A stretch of DNA of 64,000 nucleotides from Staphylococcus succinus (GCF_029024945.1 NZ_CP118976.1:744001-808000), one strand, 5' to 3'. Shown: positions 9,314-18,812, counted from the first letter of the stretch. The notes: a model not told the origin generated them from the sequence alone. Translations and numbers: made by a program.

Positions 9314-10489
9314 ATGGCTAAGTATTTTTTTTCTAGTTCCTTTCTTTTATTTTTAGGGAATTGGATAGGACAAATTGCATTGAATTGGTATGTGTTTAAT
9401 TTATATCATAATGCAATTTATTTAGGATTGATTAATTTTTTCCGTCTTGTCCCCATTTTACTTATTAGTGTATGGGCTGGCGCATTGGCAGATCGATGCG
9501 ATAGAGGAAAATTATTAAAAATCACAATCACATCATCATTTATATTAACAACTATACTTTGTATTTTAACATTTCAAAGTAAACAATTGCCTATAATTAT
9601 ATTTTTGTTATACGCATTAGGGAGAGGCATTATGAGTGCAATCGAAACACCTGTGCGTCAGGCGGTATTGCCTGATTTAACACAAAGACTTACGACAACA
9701 CAGACGGTATCTTATCACTCATTTATCATAAATATTTGTCGGTCAATAGGTCCGGCTGTCGCAGGATTTATTATGGCAGCTTATAGTGCACAAATGGCTT
9801 TTGCATTACAGGCATTATGTTATTTGATTTCAATACTATTTTGTTTACCGTTAAAATTTAAAGTAAATAAACAACCTAAAGCTGAAACGGAAATGAACAT
9901 AAAGATTGTTGTCGATTATTTTAAAGAAAATAATGTAGGTGCAAGAATATTTATAACATCACTTTTGATTATGGCAACAGGCTTTTCATATACAACTTTA
10001 TTACCAGTATTGACAGATAAAACATTCCCAGACCAAGTACAAATATTTGGTACTGCTATGACGTGTTGTGCTATAGGTGGTATTATCGCAACAATTATAT
10101 TACCAAATATACTAGATAAAATTTCAATGGTAAAAATGTACTATATGAGTTCTGCACTTTTCGGAATCTCATTATTAGGGACGATTAGTAGCAATACATT
10201 CTTACTCTTTTTATCTATATTTTTCATCGGTTTATTCAGTCAATGGGCGCGTACAACAAATAGAATTTACTTTCAGCACCGTGTAGAATCTGAACATAGG
10301 GGGAAAGTATTAAGTGTTGTCATGATGGATAGAGGTATGATTCCATTAGGTGCGATGTTGATGAGTTTTTCAGCAGAACTATTGGGTATAATAGAAACGT
10401 TTATCGCTATGGGCGTAAGTACAATAGTTATTGCATTATTATTTGGTTTATTAAGTAGACAAAGGAAAGATGGAGGCAATGTGATATGA
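9314..10489 (+). CDS. sfaA: staphyloferrin A exporter SfaA (MFS)
   Basis: 391-aa major facilitator with about 12 hydrophobic helices and the loop signature GALADRCDRGKLLK between helices 2 and 3. In S. aureus SfaA exports newly made staphyloferrin A. GGGTGG precedes the ATG. The stop codon overlaps the sfaB start (ATGA), which points to translational coupling. It lies directly downstream of the Fur-boxed promoter. Confidence 0.93.
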   Translation: MAKYFFSSSFLLFLGNWIGQIALNWYVFNLYHNAIYLGLINFFRLVPILLISVWAGALADRCDRGKLLKITITSSFILTTILCILTFQSKQLPIIIFLLYALGRGIMSAIETPVRQAVLPDLTQRLTTTQTVSYHSFIINICRSIGPAVAGFIMAAYSAQMAFALQALCYLISILFCLPLKFKVNKQPKAETEMNIKIVVDYFKENNVGARIFITSLLIMATGFSYTTLLPVLTDKTFPDQVQIFGTAMTCCAIGGIIATIILPNILDKISMVKMYYMSSALFGISLLGTISSNTFLLFLSIFFIGLFSQWARTTNRIYFQHRVESEHRGKVLSVVMMDRGMIPLGAMLMSFSAELLGIIETFIAMGVSTIVIALLFGLLSRQRKDGGNVI

Positions 10490-12243
10490 TGCGTCAAACA
10501 TGGCAGTTAGCCGATAAAAATGTACAGTATCGTATTTTTAATGCGATTATAAAAGAACACATATACCCTGAGAAAACGTTATTTAATGAATATAAAAATT
10601 CAGTGGAAATACAGTATGAAGGGCAACTTTTAAAAGTTGAAACAACGAGAAAAAGTGCAATGGCAAGATACGTATTTAACGGCGCAATTCAATATATGAA
10701 GGGTGACGTTATAACGGAGATTAACTCAGTAGAACAATTACTTGATATTCTGCATAATCAATTTAATATTCCAGTTAGTGAGAGGTTAAAAGAAGAATTA
10801 CTTTCTAGTAGAGATGGATTTGTATTAACTTATGAACATTTCAGTAATAGACAGGCTTTAATTGATGCGACATTAAAGTTTTCTAGAATGCCAGAGACAA
10901 TTAATTTCTTTTCCTGGTTACAACATATGACAGATTCAGGCCAAATGGATGACTTGAGTTATTCAGAAAGTTTAGTTGTAGAAGGTCATCCTACGCATCC
11001 TTTATCTAAGACAAAATTACCTCTGACAAATGATGAAGTGAAAAAATATGCGCCAGAATTTGAAAAAATCATTCCATTAAAAGTTATGCTTATTCATGAA
11101 AATAATTGTGTAACAACTTCAATGGAGGATGATGCGCAATATATCCTTGATTATATTATTCCTGAATATCGTTATAAATTAAAAGCATTTTTAGATCCAT
11201 ATGGTTTGGAGCTCAATAATTATAGAATACTACTTGTGCACCCATGGCAATATAATAATGTCATTGTTAAGCAATTTGCCGATTGGATTGAGGATAGTCG
11301 TTTATTACCAACGCCTTTTGAGATTGAATCAAAGGCAACATTATCATTTAGAACGATGGAACTTGTTCATAAGCCATTTCATATTAAATTACCTATAAAT
11401 GTACAAGCTACGAGTGCGGTGAGAACTGTTTCACCAGTGACCACAGTAGATGGTCCTAAACTAAGCTATGAATTACAAGATATGTTAGATATATATCCGC
11501 AATTACAAGTTTCCATGGAACCATACGGAATACACGTTCAAGCAGATCCAGATATTGCAAGACATCTGGGGTGTATTATAAGATATCAACCTGTGATAGC
11601 TGATAACGGACTTACGCTTGTGACAGCAAGTCTGGTGAATAAGAATCCAGTCGATAATAAAGCAATTGTAGATAGTTATTTAGATTGGGTAGGTGAAGGT
11701 CCAACATTAGATTCGATAAAACAATTTATGATAAGTTACGCAAGAACTTTAATCGAACCTTTAATTGCATATATACAGGATTATGGTATTGCTTTAGAAG
11801 CACATATGCAAAATACTATCGTAAACCTCGGCTCTAATTATCAAATGAAGTTCATTATTAGGGATTTAGGTGGTTCTAGAATTGATTTAGAAACATTGAA
11901 AAGTAAATTGCCTAATATTGATATTACGAATACAAGCTTAATTGCAGAAAATATTGAAGCGGTTATCGCTAAATTTCAACATGCAGTAATACAAAATCAA
12001 ATTGCTGAACTTATTCATCATTTTTCACAGTATGATCAAGTTAATGAAGCAGTACTTTTTGATATCGTACGCGACATTATAAATAAAGCAATTGATCCAT
12101 CAAAGGCCCATGCTCAAATTTTATCAAAAGTATTGTTTGGTAAATACATCACGGTAAAAGCACTTTTACGTATGCGCATGGAAAGCAAAGTGAAACAATA
12201 TGTCACAATTGATATAAGTAACCCGATATATAAAGAGGTGTAA
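10486..12243 (+). CDS. sfaB: staphyloferrin A synthetase SfaB (IucA/IucC family)
   Basis: 585-aa siderophore synthetase that in S. aureus adds the second citrate to the citryl-ornithine made by SfaD. It shows EGHPTHPLSKTKLPLT around residue 167, LLVHPWQYNNV, LSFRTMEL and ALEAHMQNTIVNLG. GGAGG lies nine bases before the first ATG, which overlaps the sfaA stop by four bases. sfaC follows after two bases. It is about 65 residues shorter than SfaD, as expected for this pair. Confidence 0.95.
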   Translation: MMRQTWQLADKNVQYRIFNAIIKEHIYPEKTLFNEYKNSVEIQYEGQLLKVETTRKSAMARYVFNGAIQYMKGDVITEINSVEQLLDILHNQFNIPVSERLKEELLSSRDGFVLTYEHFSNRQALIDATLKFSRMPETINFFSWLQHMTDSGQMDDLSYSESLVVEGHPTHPLSKTKLPLTNDEVKKYAPEFEKIIPLKVMLIHENNCVTTSMEDDAQYILDYIIPEYRYKLKAFLDPYGLELNNYRILLVHPWQYNNVIVKQFADWIEDSRLLPTPFEIESKATLSFRTMELVHKPFHIKLPINVQATSAVRTVSPVTTVDGPKLSYELQDMLDIYPQLQVSMEPYGIHVQADPDIARHLGCIIRYQPVIADNGLTLVTASLVNKNPVDNKAIVDSYLDWVGEGPTLDSIKQFMISYARTLIEPLIAYIQDYGIALEAHMQNTIVNLGSNYQMKFIIRDLGGSRIDLETLKSKLPNIDITNTSLIAENIEAVIAKFQHAVIQNQIAELIHHFSQYDQVNEAVLFDIVRDIINKAIDPSKAHAQILSKVLFGKYITVKALLRMRMESKVKQYVTIDISNPIYKEV

Positions 12244-12245
12244 AT

Positions 12246-13307
12246 ATGGCAAAAGTAAAAATTAATCTATCTAAAATTCAATATAACGCTAGGGTGTTAT
12301 ATGCATTATTCAATCAACACAACATTCAATTTACACCAGTGATTAAATGCGTCGGAGGAGACAAACAAATCGTAGATACTTTGAAAAATATTGGTATCAC
12401 CCATTTTGCTGATGCAAGAATTGATAATATTACTAAGAGTTTAGATAAAGATTTAACATATACAATGATAAGAACACCTAATCAAAACGAACTTGAAGAT
12501 GTTGTACGTTACACTAAAATGAGTATGCAAACTGAAATGTCGACTATTCGCCAACTCAATGACATTGCTGAGCAACAACGAGTAAAACATCAAATTTTAC
12601 TCATGGTAGATTGGAAAGACGCTAGAGAAGGAATTTTAACTTATGACGTAGTAGATTATATTAAAGAAATTTTAAATATGCACCACATTAGTATTGCTGG
12701 ACTATCATTTAACTTTATGTGTTTTCAATCAATTGTGCCTACGGATTTAGACGTAGATATGGTGAATCAATTTGTTAGTTCTGTGGAGTTAGAAACAGGT
12801 ATCCGTTTTAGAGTTATTTCTGGTGGTAATTCTAGCATGTTACCTCAAATGTTATACAGTGATTTAGGAAAAATTAATGAATTAAGAATTGGAGAAACTT
12901 TGTTTAGAGGGGTAGAAACGACTACAGGTCAGCCAATTGCCTCATTATTCCAAGATGCAATCATTTTAGAAACTGAAATTGTTGAAATTAAACCTAGAGT
13001 TAATATCACTACGGGACAACATTATTTGCAAGCAATCATTGATATAGGCAATTTAGATACAGATGTTTCAGAAATCAAGCCCTTGCATCATCAGATTAAA
13101 GTGTTAGGAGCCACAAGTGATCACGTTATGTTAGACTTATTAAATCACGACCATTATCAAGTTGGTGATAAAATACAATTTAGCTTAGGTTATAAAGCGT
13201 TAGCACAAAGTATGTATATGCCTAATTTAGCTAAATCCTATGTTTATGATGAAGCGGTACAAAAAGTGAAGTACGATTTTAATACACCAAAATTAAAGAA
13301 ACACTAA
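12246..13307 (+). CDS. sfaC: SfaC, PLP-dependent alanine racemase-family protein (ornithine racemase)
   Basis: 353-aa fold-III PLP enzyme of the alanine racemase family. The likely PLP lysine lies in FTPVIKCVGGD (about residue 34), at the place where alanine racemases have VVKANAYG. GAGGTG precedes the ATG. The gene is tightly packed behind sfaB. In S. aureus it is thought to supply D-ornithine for staphyloferrin A. The C-terminal part (VGDKIQFSLGYKALAQSMY) also fits this subgroup. Confidence 0.92.
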   Translation: MAKVKINLSKIQYNARVLYALFNQHNIQFTPVIKCVGGDKQIVDTLKNIGITHFADARIDNITKSLDKDLTYTMIRTPNQNELEDVVRYTKMSMQTEMSTIRQLNDIAEQQRVKHQILLMVDWKDAREGILTYDVVDYIKEILNMHHISIAGLSFNFMCFQSIVPTDLDVDMVNQFVSSVELETGIRFRVISGGNSSMLPQMLYSDLGKINELRIGETLFRGVETTTGQPIASLFQDAIILETEIVEIKPRVNITTGQHYLQAIIDIGNLDTDVSEIKPLHHQIKVLGATSDHVMLDLLNHDHYQVGDKIQFSLGYKALAQSMYMPNLAKSYVYDEAVQKVKYDFNTPKLKKH

Positions 13308-13331
13308 ATAGAATTTTGAAGAAAAATAGTG

Positions 13332-13360
13332 TTGACATTGATAATTATTATCAATAGAAT
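13332..13360 (+). promoter_or_regulatory. htsA promoter with Fur operator in the spacer
   Basis: TTGACA (13332-13337), 17 bases, TAGAAT (13355-13360). The spacer holds TGATAATTATTATCA (13339-13353), an exact match to the 7-1-7 Fur palindrome TGATAATNATTATCA, and the symmetry extends to 19 bases (13337-13355). Fur binding would directly block RNA polymerase. Confidence 0.9.
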
Positions 13361-13397
13361 TAAGTATGTAATCATACATACTTAAGGAGTGAAGACG

Positions 13398-14408
13398 ATG
13401 AAGCATAGCTATAAAATTATGGGTATCTTGTTGTTAACGTTGACAGTCGTTTTGCTAACAGCTTGTGGTAGTGTTAGTAACAATGATGCTGACCAATCAA
13501 AAAAGAATAAATCAGGAAAAGACGACATAACGATTAAGCATGATACAGGAACAACTAAGATTGCTAAAAATCCTAAACGTGTAGTAGCATTAGAATTTTC
13601 ATTTGTTGATGCACTTGCAGCACTCGGTGTAAAACCAGTCGGAGTTGCTGATGATGGCGATAAGAATAGAATTTTAGAACCTATTCGCAAAGACATTGGG
13701 AACTATAAATCAGTAGGTGCGCGTAAGCAACCTAACTTAGAAGAAATTAGTAATCAAAAACCAGATTTAATTATTGCAGATACAAATAGACATAAAGGTA
13801 TACAAAAAGACTTGGAAAAAATTGCACCAACAATCATGTTACCAAGTTTTGATAGTGATTATAAAGATAATATAGAAGCCTTTAAAACTATTGCTAAAGC
13901 AGTAGGAAAAGAAGATAAAGGTAAAGAAAGATTAAAAGAGCATAATAAATTAATGGATAAATATAGTAAGGAAATTACAATGGATAAATCTGAAGCTGTT
14001 TTACCAGCTGTAATTTCTAAATCTGGATTATTAGCACATCCAGATAACACATATGTTGGAGAACTTTTAAAAGAACTAGGGTTCAAAAACGCATTAAATA
14101 AAACAAAAACAGATCATCTATCTAAATATCTAAAAGGCCCTTACCTTCAATTAAATTCTGAAGTACTTTCAGACATTAATCCGGGACGCATGTTTATCAT
14201 GGCTGATGAAGGGAAAAATGATCCAAACCTAAAAAATCAAGAAAAAGATCCAGTTTGGAATGATTTGGATGCAGTTAAGAATGATCGAGTTTCTGTAGTG
14301 GATAGAAATACATGGGCACGTGCACGTGGTATCATTTCTTCTGAAGAAATTGCTAAGGAACTTGTTGAAATTTCTAAACAAAAGCAAAATGATAAACAAC
14401 AAAAGTAA
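13398..14408 (+). CDS. htsA: staphyloferrin A-binding lipoprotein HtsA
   Basis: 336-aa class III siderophore-binding lipoprotein. The signal peptide ends in the lipobox LLTAC with lipid-modified cysteine about residue 23, followed by a charged linker. The helical-backbone binding protein fold shows in [19 protein letters not shown] and later [18 protein letters not shown]. The ATG at 13398 is chosen because AAGGAG lies eight bases upstream; the GTG at 13389 is too close to it. First gene of htsABC, directly behind a Fur-boxed promoter. Confidence 0.95.
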   Translation: MKHSYKIMGILLLTLTVVLLTACGSVSNNDADQSKKNKSGKDDITIKHDTGTTKIAKNPKRVVALEFSFVDALAALGVKPVGVADDGDKNRILEPIRKDIGNYKSVGARKQPNLEEISNQKPDLIIADTNRHKGIQKDLEKIAPTIMLPSFDSDYKDNIEAFKTIAKAVGKEDKGKERLKEHNKLMDKYSKEITMDKSEAVLPAVISKSGLLAHPDNTYVGELLKELGFKNALNKTKTDHLSKYLKGPYLQLNSEVLSDINPGRMFIMADEGKNDPNLKNQEKDPVWNDLDAVKNDRVSVVDRNTWARARGIISSEEIAKELVEISKQKQNDKQQK

Positions 14409-14420
14409 GGTGAATGGTAG

Positions 14421-15455
14421 ATGACTAAATCAAAACGCATTAGTCAAACCAATACAAATGATAATAAAATGCAAACACGCACAGCACTCACATTTTTTGT
14501 GAGTGTATGTGCGCTTTTTGTCATTATATATTTCAATTTAAGTGTTGGTTCATCGCATATTGCGATACAAGATTTTAAAGATTATTTTTGGAGCCATACA
14601 GATACGAAACAAACTTTTTTAATACATAATGTGCGTATGCCGAGAATGGTAGCGGGGCTACTTATAGGTGCTGCACTAGGCTTGGCAGGTTTACTTATGC
14701 AGGCAATGACTAGAAACCCCTTAGCATCACCACAAATTTTTGGTGTAAATTCAGGGGCTTCTTTTGTGATTGTATTTATTACAATGGTTGTGCCTGCTCT
14801 GACAGCTTATTCAACGATATTAGCATTTATTGGAGCATTTATAGGTGGGTTAACTGTATACATGTTATCTGGTTCTACGAGAGGTATGACACCAGTTAAA
14901 TTAGCGCTTGCCGGTATGGCAATCCATTTATTCTTCTCTAGCTTGACACAAGGAATTATATTACTTAATGAAGATGCAACATCGACAGTAATGTTCTGGC
15001 TTGTAGGTTCACTATCTACAATAAAATGGGCACAAATTATGGGGATATTGCCTTGGCTAGTCATGGCGTTTATTGGCACAATTATTATATCTAGACAATT
15101 AACGATCATGGAGTTGGGGGAAGACCTCGCTAAAGCATTAGGACAAAATGTAAAAGTAATTAGAATTACAACGGGCTTACTCGTTATCGTTTTGGCAGGG
15201 GCTTCAGTCTCTATTGCTGGCCCGATAGGTTTTGTAGGATTGATTGTACCTCATATCGTCAAACATTATATACGTACAGATTATAAGTTAATGGTCCCAT
15301 TAACAATGATTATAGGTGCAGACTTATTACTATTGTCGGATGTATTGAGTCGTTTAATTGCATTTCCGTTTGAATCGCCAGTAGGTATTGTCACGTCCTT
15401 TATAGGTGCACTTTACTTCCTAGCTATTACGGTTAAAGGAGTGGATCGACAATGA
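14421..15455 (+). CDS. htsB: staphyloferrin A ABC permease HtsB
   Basis: 344-aa BtuC/FecCD-type permease with about nine to ten membrane helices. Family motifs include VRMPRMVAGLLIGAALGLAG, QAMTRNPLASPQIFGVNSGA and GPIGFVGLIVPHI. It pairs with HtsC to pass iron-loaded staphyloferrin A. No ATPase gene accompanies htsABC; in S. aureus FhuC, encoded elsewhere, powers this importer. The stop overlaps the htsC start (ATGA). Confidence 0.95.
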   Translation: MTKSKRISQTNTNDNKMQTRTALTFFVSVCALFVIIYFNLSVGSSHIAIQDFKDYFWSHTDTKQTFLIHNVRMPRMVAGLLIGAALGLAGLLMQAMTRNPLASPQIFGVNSGASFVIVFITMVVPALTAYSTILAFIGAFIGGLTVYMLSGSTRGMTPVKLALAGMAIHLFFSSLTQGIILLNEDATSTVMFWLVGSLSTIKWAQIMGILPWLVMAFIGTIIISRQLTIMELGEDLAKALGQNVKVIRITTGLLVIVLAGASVSIAGPIGFVGLIVPHIVKHYIRTDYKLMVPLTMIIGADLLLLSDVLSRLIAFPFESPVGIVTSFIGALYFLAITVKGVDRQ

Positions 15456-16414
15456 GTAGACGACTAATGTTTCGATATAGTATTGTTATTATTTTGCTTA
15501 TTCTTTCATCTATTGCAACATTATCGGTAGGTGCAGTATTTATAAACCCAATTGAAGCAATTAAAAGCGTATTTTCGCAAGATAATTTTATATTAAATGA
15601 GTATCGTTTACCTAGAATGTGGTTAGCATTGATTGTAGGTAGTAGCTTGGCTATCTCTGGAGCGTTAATACAAGGTGTTGTAAGAAATGCACTCGCATCA
15701 CCTGATGTAATTGGTATAACAAAAGGTGCAAGTTTATCAGCGGTTACAATTATTATGTTATTTCCGTCAGCGCCATTATTTGTTTTGCCATTCGGATCTT
15801 TTGCAGGTGCACTATGTATCAGTTTAATTTTAACGTTACTTATATCAAAATTTAATGTAAAAGGTTCAAAATTAGCTTTAATCGGTTTAGCTATTGGTGC
15901 AATTTGTACAGCAATTGTACAATACTTATTAATAAGAAATCCCTTAGACGCCAATACGGCATTGGTGTGGCTTACAGGGAGTCTGTATGGTCATAATATG
16001 TCTAATGTATGGGTGATATTACCATGGTTTGTTATCGCATTACCTCTTATATTCTATTATTGTCATCAGTTAGATATTTTAACACTTGGTGATGAGGTTG
16101 CTACTGCATTAGGCTCTAAAGTAAAAAAAGTGAAAATGATATTATTGTTTTTAGCAGTTGTCTTAGCTGGAGCTTCAATTTCAGTAGTTGGGGGATTGAG
16201 CTTTTTAGGATTAATTGCACCACACATTGCTAGACGTATCGTTGGTCATAAACATATACACATTACGATAATGTCTGGTTTAATTGGTGCCTTATTACTG
16301 ACAATTAGTGATTGTTTAGCAAAAGGAATCCATCCACCTATTGATATCCCGGTAGGCGTTGTTGTAGCTATCGTAGGTGTACCATACTTTTTATTCCTAT
16401 TAAGAAAAATATAG
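15452..16414 (+). CDS. htsC: staphyloferrin A ABC permease HtsC
   Basis: 320-aa FecCD-type permease and partner of HtsB. It shows YRLPRMWLALIVGSSLAISG, RNALASPDVIGITKGAS and GGLSFLGLIAPHIARR, the coupling-helix motif that contacts the ATPase. The start overlaps htsB by four bases with GGAG upstream. It ends the hts operon; a terminator follows about 50 bases later. Confidence 0.95.
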   Translation: MSRRLMFRYSIVIILLILSSIATLSVGAVFINPIEAIKSVFSQDNFILNEYRLPRMWLALIVGSSLAISGALIQGVVRNALASPDVIGITKGASLSAVTIIMLFPSAPLFVLPFGSFAGALCISLILTLLISKFNVKGSKLALIGLAIGAICTAIVQYLLIRNPLDANTALVWLTGSLYGHNMSNVWVILPWFVIALPLIFYYCHQLDILTLGDEVATALGSKVKKVKMILLFLAVVLAGASISVVGGLSFLGLIAPHIARRIVGHKHIHITIMSGLIGALLLTISDCLAKGIHPPIDIPVGVVVAIVGVPYFLFLLRKI

Positions 16415-16439
16415 AGAAAAATATATAAAACATTGAAAT

Positions 16440-16453
16440 GGTAAGCGCTTTCA
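16440..16453. promoter_or_regulatory. cre-like (CcpA) site
   Basis: GGTAAGCGCTTTCA fits the cre pattern TGWAARCGYTWNCW with one mismatch at the first position. It lies between the htsC stop and its terminator, about 90 bases upstream of the likely yjiH-like promoter. Whether CcpA uses it is not known. Confidence 0.45.
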
Positions 16454-16463
16454 TATAAAGTGG

Positions 16464-16497
16464 AATTGACTCTAATTAAGTTAGAGTCAATTTTTTT
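16464..16497 (+). terminator. terminator of the hts operon
   Basis: Perfect 12-bp arms AATTGACTCTAA / TTAGAGTCAATT with a five-base loop, followed by a T-run. Confidence 0.9.
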
Positions 16498-16527
16498 AGT
16501 ATTACTAAAACTGACACAAAATATATA

Positions 16528-16557
16528 TTTACATATTTATACATAATAGGTTATAAT
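16528..16557 (+). promoter_or_regulatory. putative SigA promoter of the YjiH-like gene
   Basis: TTTACA, an 18-base spacer and TATAAT, 58 bases before the start codon and directly after the hts terminator. Confidence 0.5.
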
Positions 16558-16614
16558 TATTGCTGTTGTTTTTTTAGTTTATATAAAAATATAGACACCT
16601 GAGGGGTGAATGAA

Positions 16615-17988
16615 ATGAATCAATATAGCAAATCGCAAATCAAGCGAGGGAGACTTAAATTCATTATCATGTCGTTAATTGGTATTATTTTATTTTTGAT
16701 ACCTATTTCTGTGACACAAGATGGTGAAAAACAAACCACTTTACCTGTAGCATTTTTAGCGGGAGTGTTAAAGGACTTACTCGGTAATGCCATGCCGATT
16801 ATCATTGTTGCTATTGTAACAATATCTGGTATCTTATCGATTCTATGCACGACAGTATTAAAAAATAAATTAAATCCAGATGGACTTTTATATAATGCAT
16901 TTAACGTCAAAATTGTTTGGTTAATTTTGAGAATATTAGCAGTAGTATTTGTGTGGATGACGTATTTAAAAATAGGTACAAAAGTGATTTATTCAGAAGA
17001 TACAGGTGGTCTAGTCTTTGATGGCCTACTACCAACCTTGGTGACCGTATTCTTCTTTGCAGCACTCTTTTTACCTTTATTAATGGAATATGGTTTATTG
17101 GAGCTATTAGGGCCAGTGTTTAGACCAATTATGCGACCATTGTTTACATTGCCAGGTCGTTCAACTGTAGATAATTTAGCGTCATTTATTGGTGATGGCA
17201 CAGTGGGTGTCTTAATCACAAGCCGTCAATATGCAGAGGGCTTTTACTCACGACGAGAGGCGACTGTTATTGCCACAACTTTTAGTGTTGTATCTATAAC
17301 ATTTGCGATTGTCGTAGCTGAAACAGTACACATGCAGAAACACTTCTTTTACTTCTATTCGGCAGTTATTATTTCATGTTTAGTTTGTGCCTTTATTTTG
17401 CCTAGGATATGGCCATTGAGATCGATTAAGGATGAATATTCAAAAGAAGTATCGGAAGAGACACGTACCGAAAAATTACCTGAAAATAAAACCGCACTTG
17501 GACATGGTTTTGATATGGCAACGGAAACTGGTATAAAAGCGCCAGGAGTTAAAGCCTTTTTCGCATCAGGCTTTAAAACAGTTATTGATATGTGGTTTGT
17601 GATTTTACCAGTTGTTATGAGTATTGGTACAATTGCTACCATAGTTGCTAATTACACGCCATTATTTGCGATTATAGGAAAACCATTTGTACCATACTTA
17701 GAGTTACTACAAATACCTGAAGCTGCACAGGCATCTGAAACAGTATTGATAGGGTTTGCTGATATGTTCTTACCTTCTATTTTAATTGAAGGTGTAGGTA
17801 ATAATATTACATTATTTGTAGTTGGTGCCTTAAGTATTAGTCAATTAATATATTTATCAGAAGTCGGTGGGGTTATATTAGGTTCGAAAATTCCAGTAAG
17901 CATGTTTAAGTTATTTGTAATTTTCTTGATCAGAACGATTATTTCATTACCAATCATTGCTTTGATGGCTCATTTATATTTTAATTAA
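16615..17988 (+). CDS. YjiH family membrane protein (nucleoside-recognition/Gate domains)
   Basis: 457-aa integral membrane protein with about ten to eleven helices. The IGDGTVGVLITSRQYAEGFYSRREA region and later FADMFLPSILIEG are typical of YjiH proteins with Gate domains, related to spore maturation and nucleoside transport proteins. I start at the ATG at 16615, eight bases after GAGGGG; the GTG at 16606 overlaps that site. Substrate and role are unknown. It is a single-gene unit, with its own promoter and a strong terminator, and a cre-like site upstream. Confidence 0.85.
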   Translation: MNQYSKSQIKRGRLKFIIMSLIGIILFLIPISVTQDGEKQTTLPVAFLAGVLKDLLGNAMPIIIVAIVTISGILSILCTTVLKNKLNPDGLLYNAFNVKIVWLILRILAVVFVWMTYLKIGTKVIYSEDTGGLVFDGLLPTLVTVFFFAALFLPLLMEYGLLELLGPVFRPIMRPLFTLPGRSTVDNLASFIGDGTVGVLITSRQYAEGFYSRREATVIATTFSVVSITFAIVVAETVHMQKHFFYFYSAVIISCLVCAFILPRIWPLRSIKDEYSKEVSEETRTEKLPENKTALGHGFDMATETGIKAPGVKAFFASGFKTVIDMWFVILPVVMSIGTIATIVANYTPLFAIIGKPFVPYLELLQIPEAAQASETVLIGFADMFLPSILIEGVGNNITLFVVGALSISQLIYLSEVGGVILGSKIPVSMFKLFVIFLIRTIISLPIIALMAHLYFN

Positions 17989-18029
17989 TGCGTCTGTATT
18001 ATGATTAACTATGTAATAAAAGATGAAAT

Positions 18030-18079
18030 AAAAGCACACGAGATGCCGATTAAATCGGTAAATCACGTGTGCTTTTTTA
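18030..18079. terminator. terminator between YjiH-like gene and heme oxygenase gene
   Basis: AAAAGCACACG pairs with CGTGTGCTTTT; an inner CCGATT/AATCGG stem extends the hairpin. T-tracts occur on both strands and the flanking genes are convergent. Confidence 0.88.
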
Positions 18080-18109
18080 TCTATTTTAAACAATAAGGCT
18101 ACAGCATGA

Positions 18110-18424
18110 CTAATTCAGTGTTGATAAAACATTTGCTTTAACCACTTTATTTCCAATTACAGGCGATTCACCTTCTTCGGATTTTGATTTTCCGCTATGT
18201 GCTTCTTTAAAGGCATCACTTTTTAACCAGGCGTTGAAATCTTCTTGAGTTTCCCACCACGTATTGACGTACATTTGATCGTGATCAGAATCTTCATCTA
18301 CTTGCCAAACTTCAATTTTTTTGAATCCTTTTAATTCTTGAATCTTTCCACCTTGTGTAAAGTGAGGAGCCATTTTTTCGGCAAACCCTTTTTTGAGTTC
18401 TATTCTATTTGTAACAACGTACAT
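18110..18424 (-). CDS. IsdG/IsdI-type heme-degrading monooxygenase
   Basis: 104-aa antibiotic-biosynthesis-monooxygenase-fold protein. Started at the ATG at 18424, it has Asn6, Trp66 and His76 in the contexts VVTNR, AWLKSD and KEAHSG. These coincide with the catalytic Asn-Trp-His set of S. aureus IsdI (N6, W66, H76), which opens heme to staphylobilin and frees iron. The GTG at 18433 is part of the AGGTG ribosome binding site and is rejected as a start. No isd surface-protein genes are nearby and I see no convincing Fur box upstream. Whether it is IsdG, IsdI or another paralogue cannot be settled here. Confidence 0.85.
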   Translation of the reverse strand: MYVVTNRIELKKGFAEKMAPHFTQGGKIQELKGFKKIEVWQVDEDSDHDQMYVNTWWETQEDFNAWLKSDAFKEAHSGKSKSEEGESPVIGNKVVKANVLSTLN

Positions 18425-18812
18425 AAAGTGCACCTACTTTCATTAATGATACGATTATTATAGCATTATTTTCTATAGATAAAGACTCATAACATTGTCG
18501 CGTAACATCTTAAAGATAGCAGAGTTACATGTAATGTTAATAAATATTGTTAATGCTTATGTAATATTTGGAATAGTTGATTTGAATAAGTAGAGGTAGA
18601 GTGGTATTAACTAAATATAAAACAACATCTGGTACCCTTGGAGTTACAAAACTGGTTCTTTCTAAACTATCCAGAATTATAGTAAAATTCAGATAATTAA
18701 ATTAAGCATCGTCTGATTGTGCGCTCGTACGCGATAAAGAAGCATGTTTAGTTTTATGGAATGTGCTAGCACTTTTGCTTAATTTACTTTTTAAACAAAG
18801 GGGAAATGTTAT
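18425..18812. other. intergenic region between heme oxygenase and amidase genes
   Basis: A 388-base AT-rich gap between divergent genes. It must hold both promoters. The left part contains nothing I can name. The right part, 18698-18786, is enclosed by an 11-bp inverted repeat described separately. I see no ORF with a ribosome binding site. Confidence 0.6.
18698..18786 (+). promoter_or_regulatory. candidate structured leader upstream of the amidase gene
   Basis: TAAATTAAGCA (18698-18708) and TGCTTAATTTA (18776-18786) are perfect complements closing a 67-base segment. Inside it are a helix of ATTGTG with CGCGAT (18715-18734) and the small palindrome GTGCTAGCAC (18763-18772). The closing strand ends 26 bases before the amidase ATG. 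The architecture resembles a multi-branched leader RNA, but I recognise no known riboswitch core (no T-box, TPP, SAM, purine or glycine motif). Confidence 0.4.

Noticed and set aside
15433..15954. 173-codon minus-strand ORF inside htsC
   Set aside because: It is the mirror of a conserved permease gene and has no ribosome site or family likeness.
18434..18470. Fur-box-like AT-rich stretch upstream of the heme oxygenase gene
   Set aside because: TGATACGATTATTA matches the Fur palindrome poorly in its second half.
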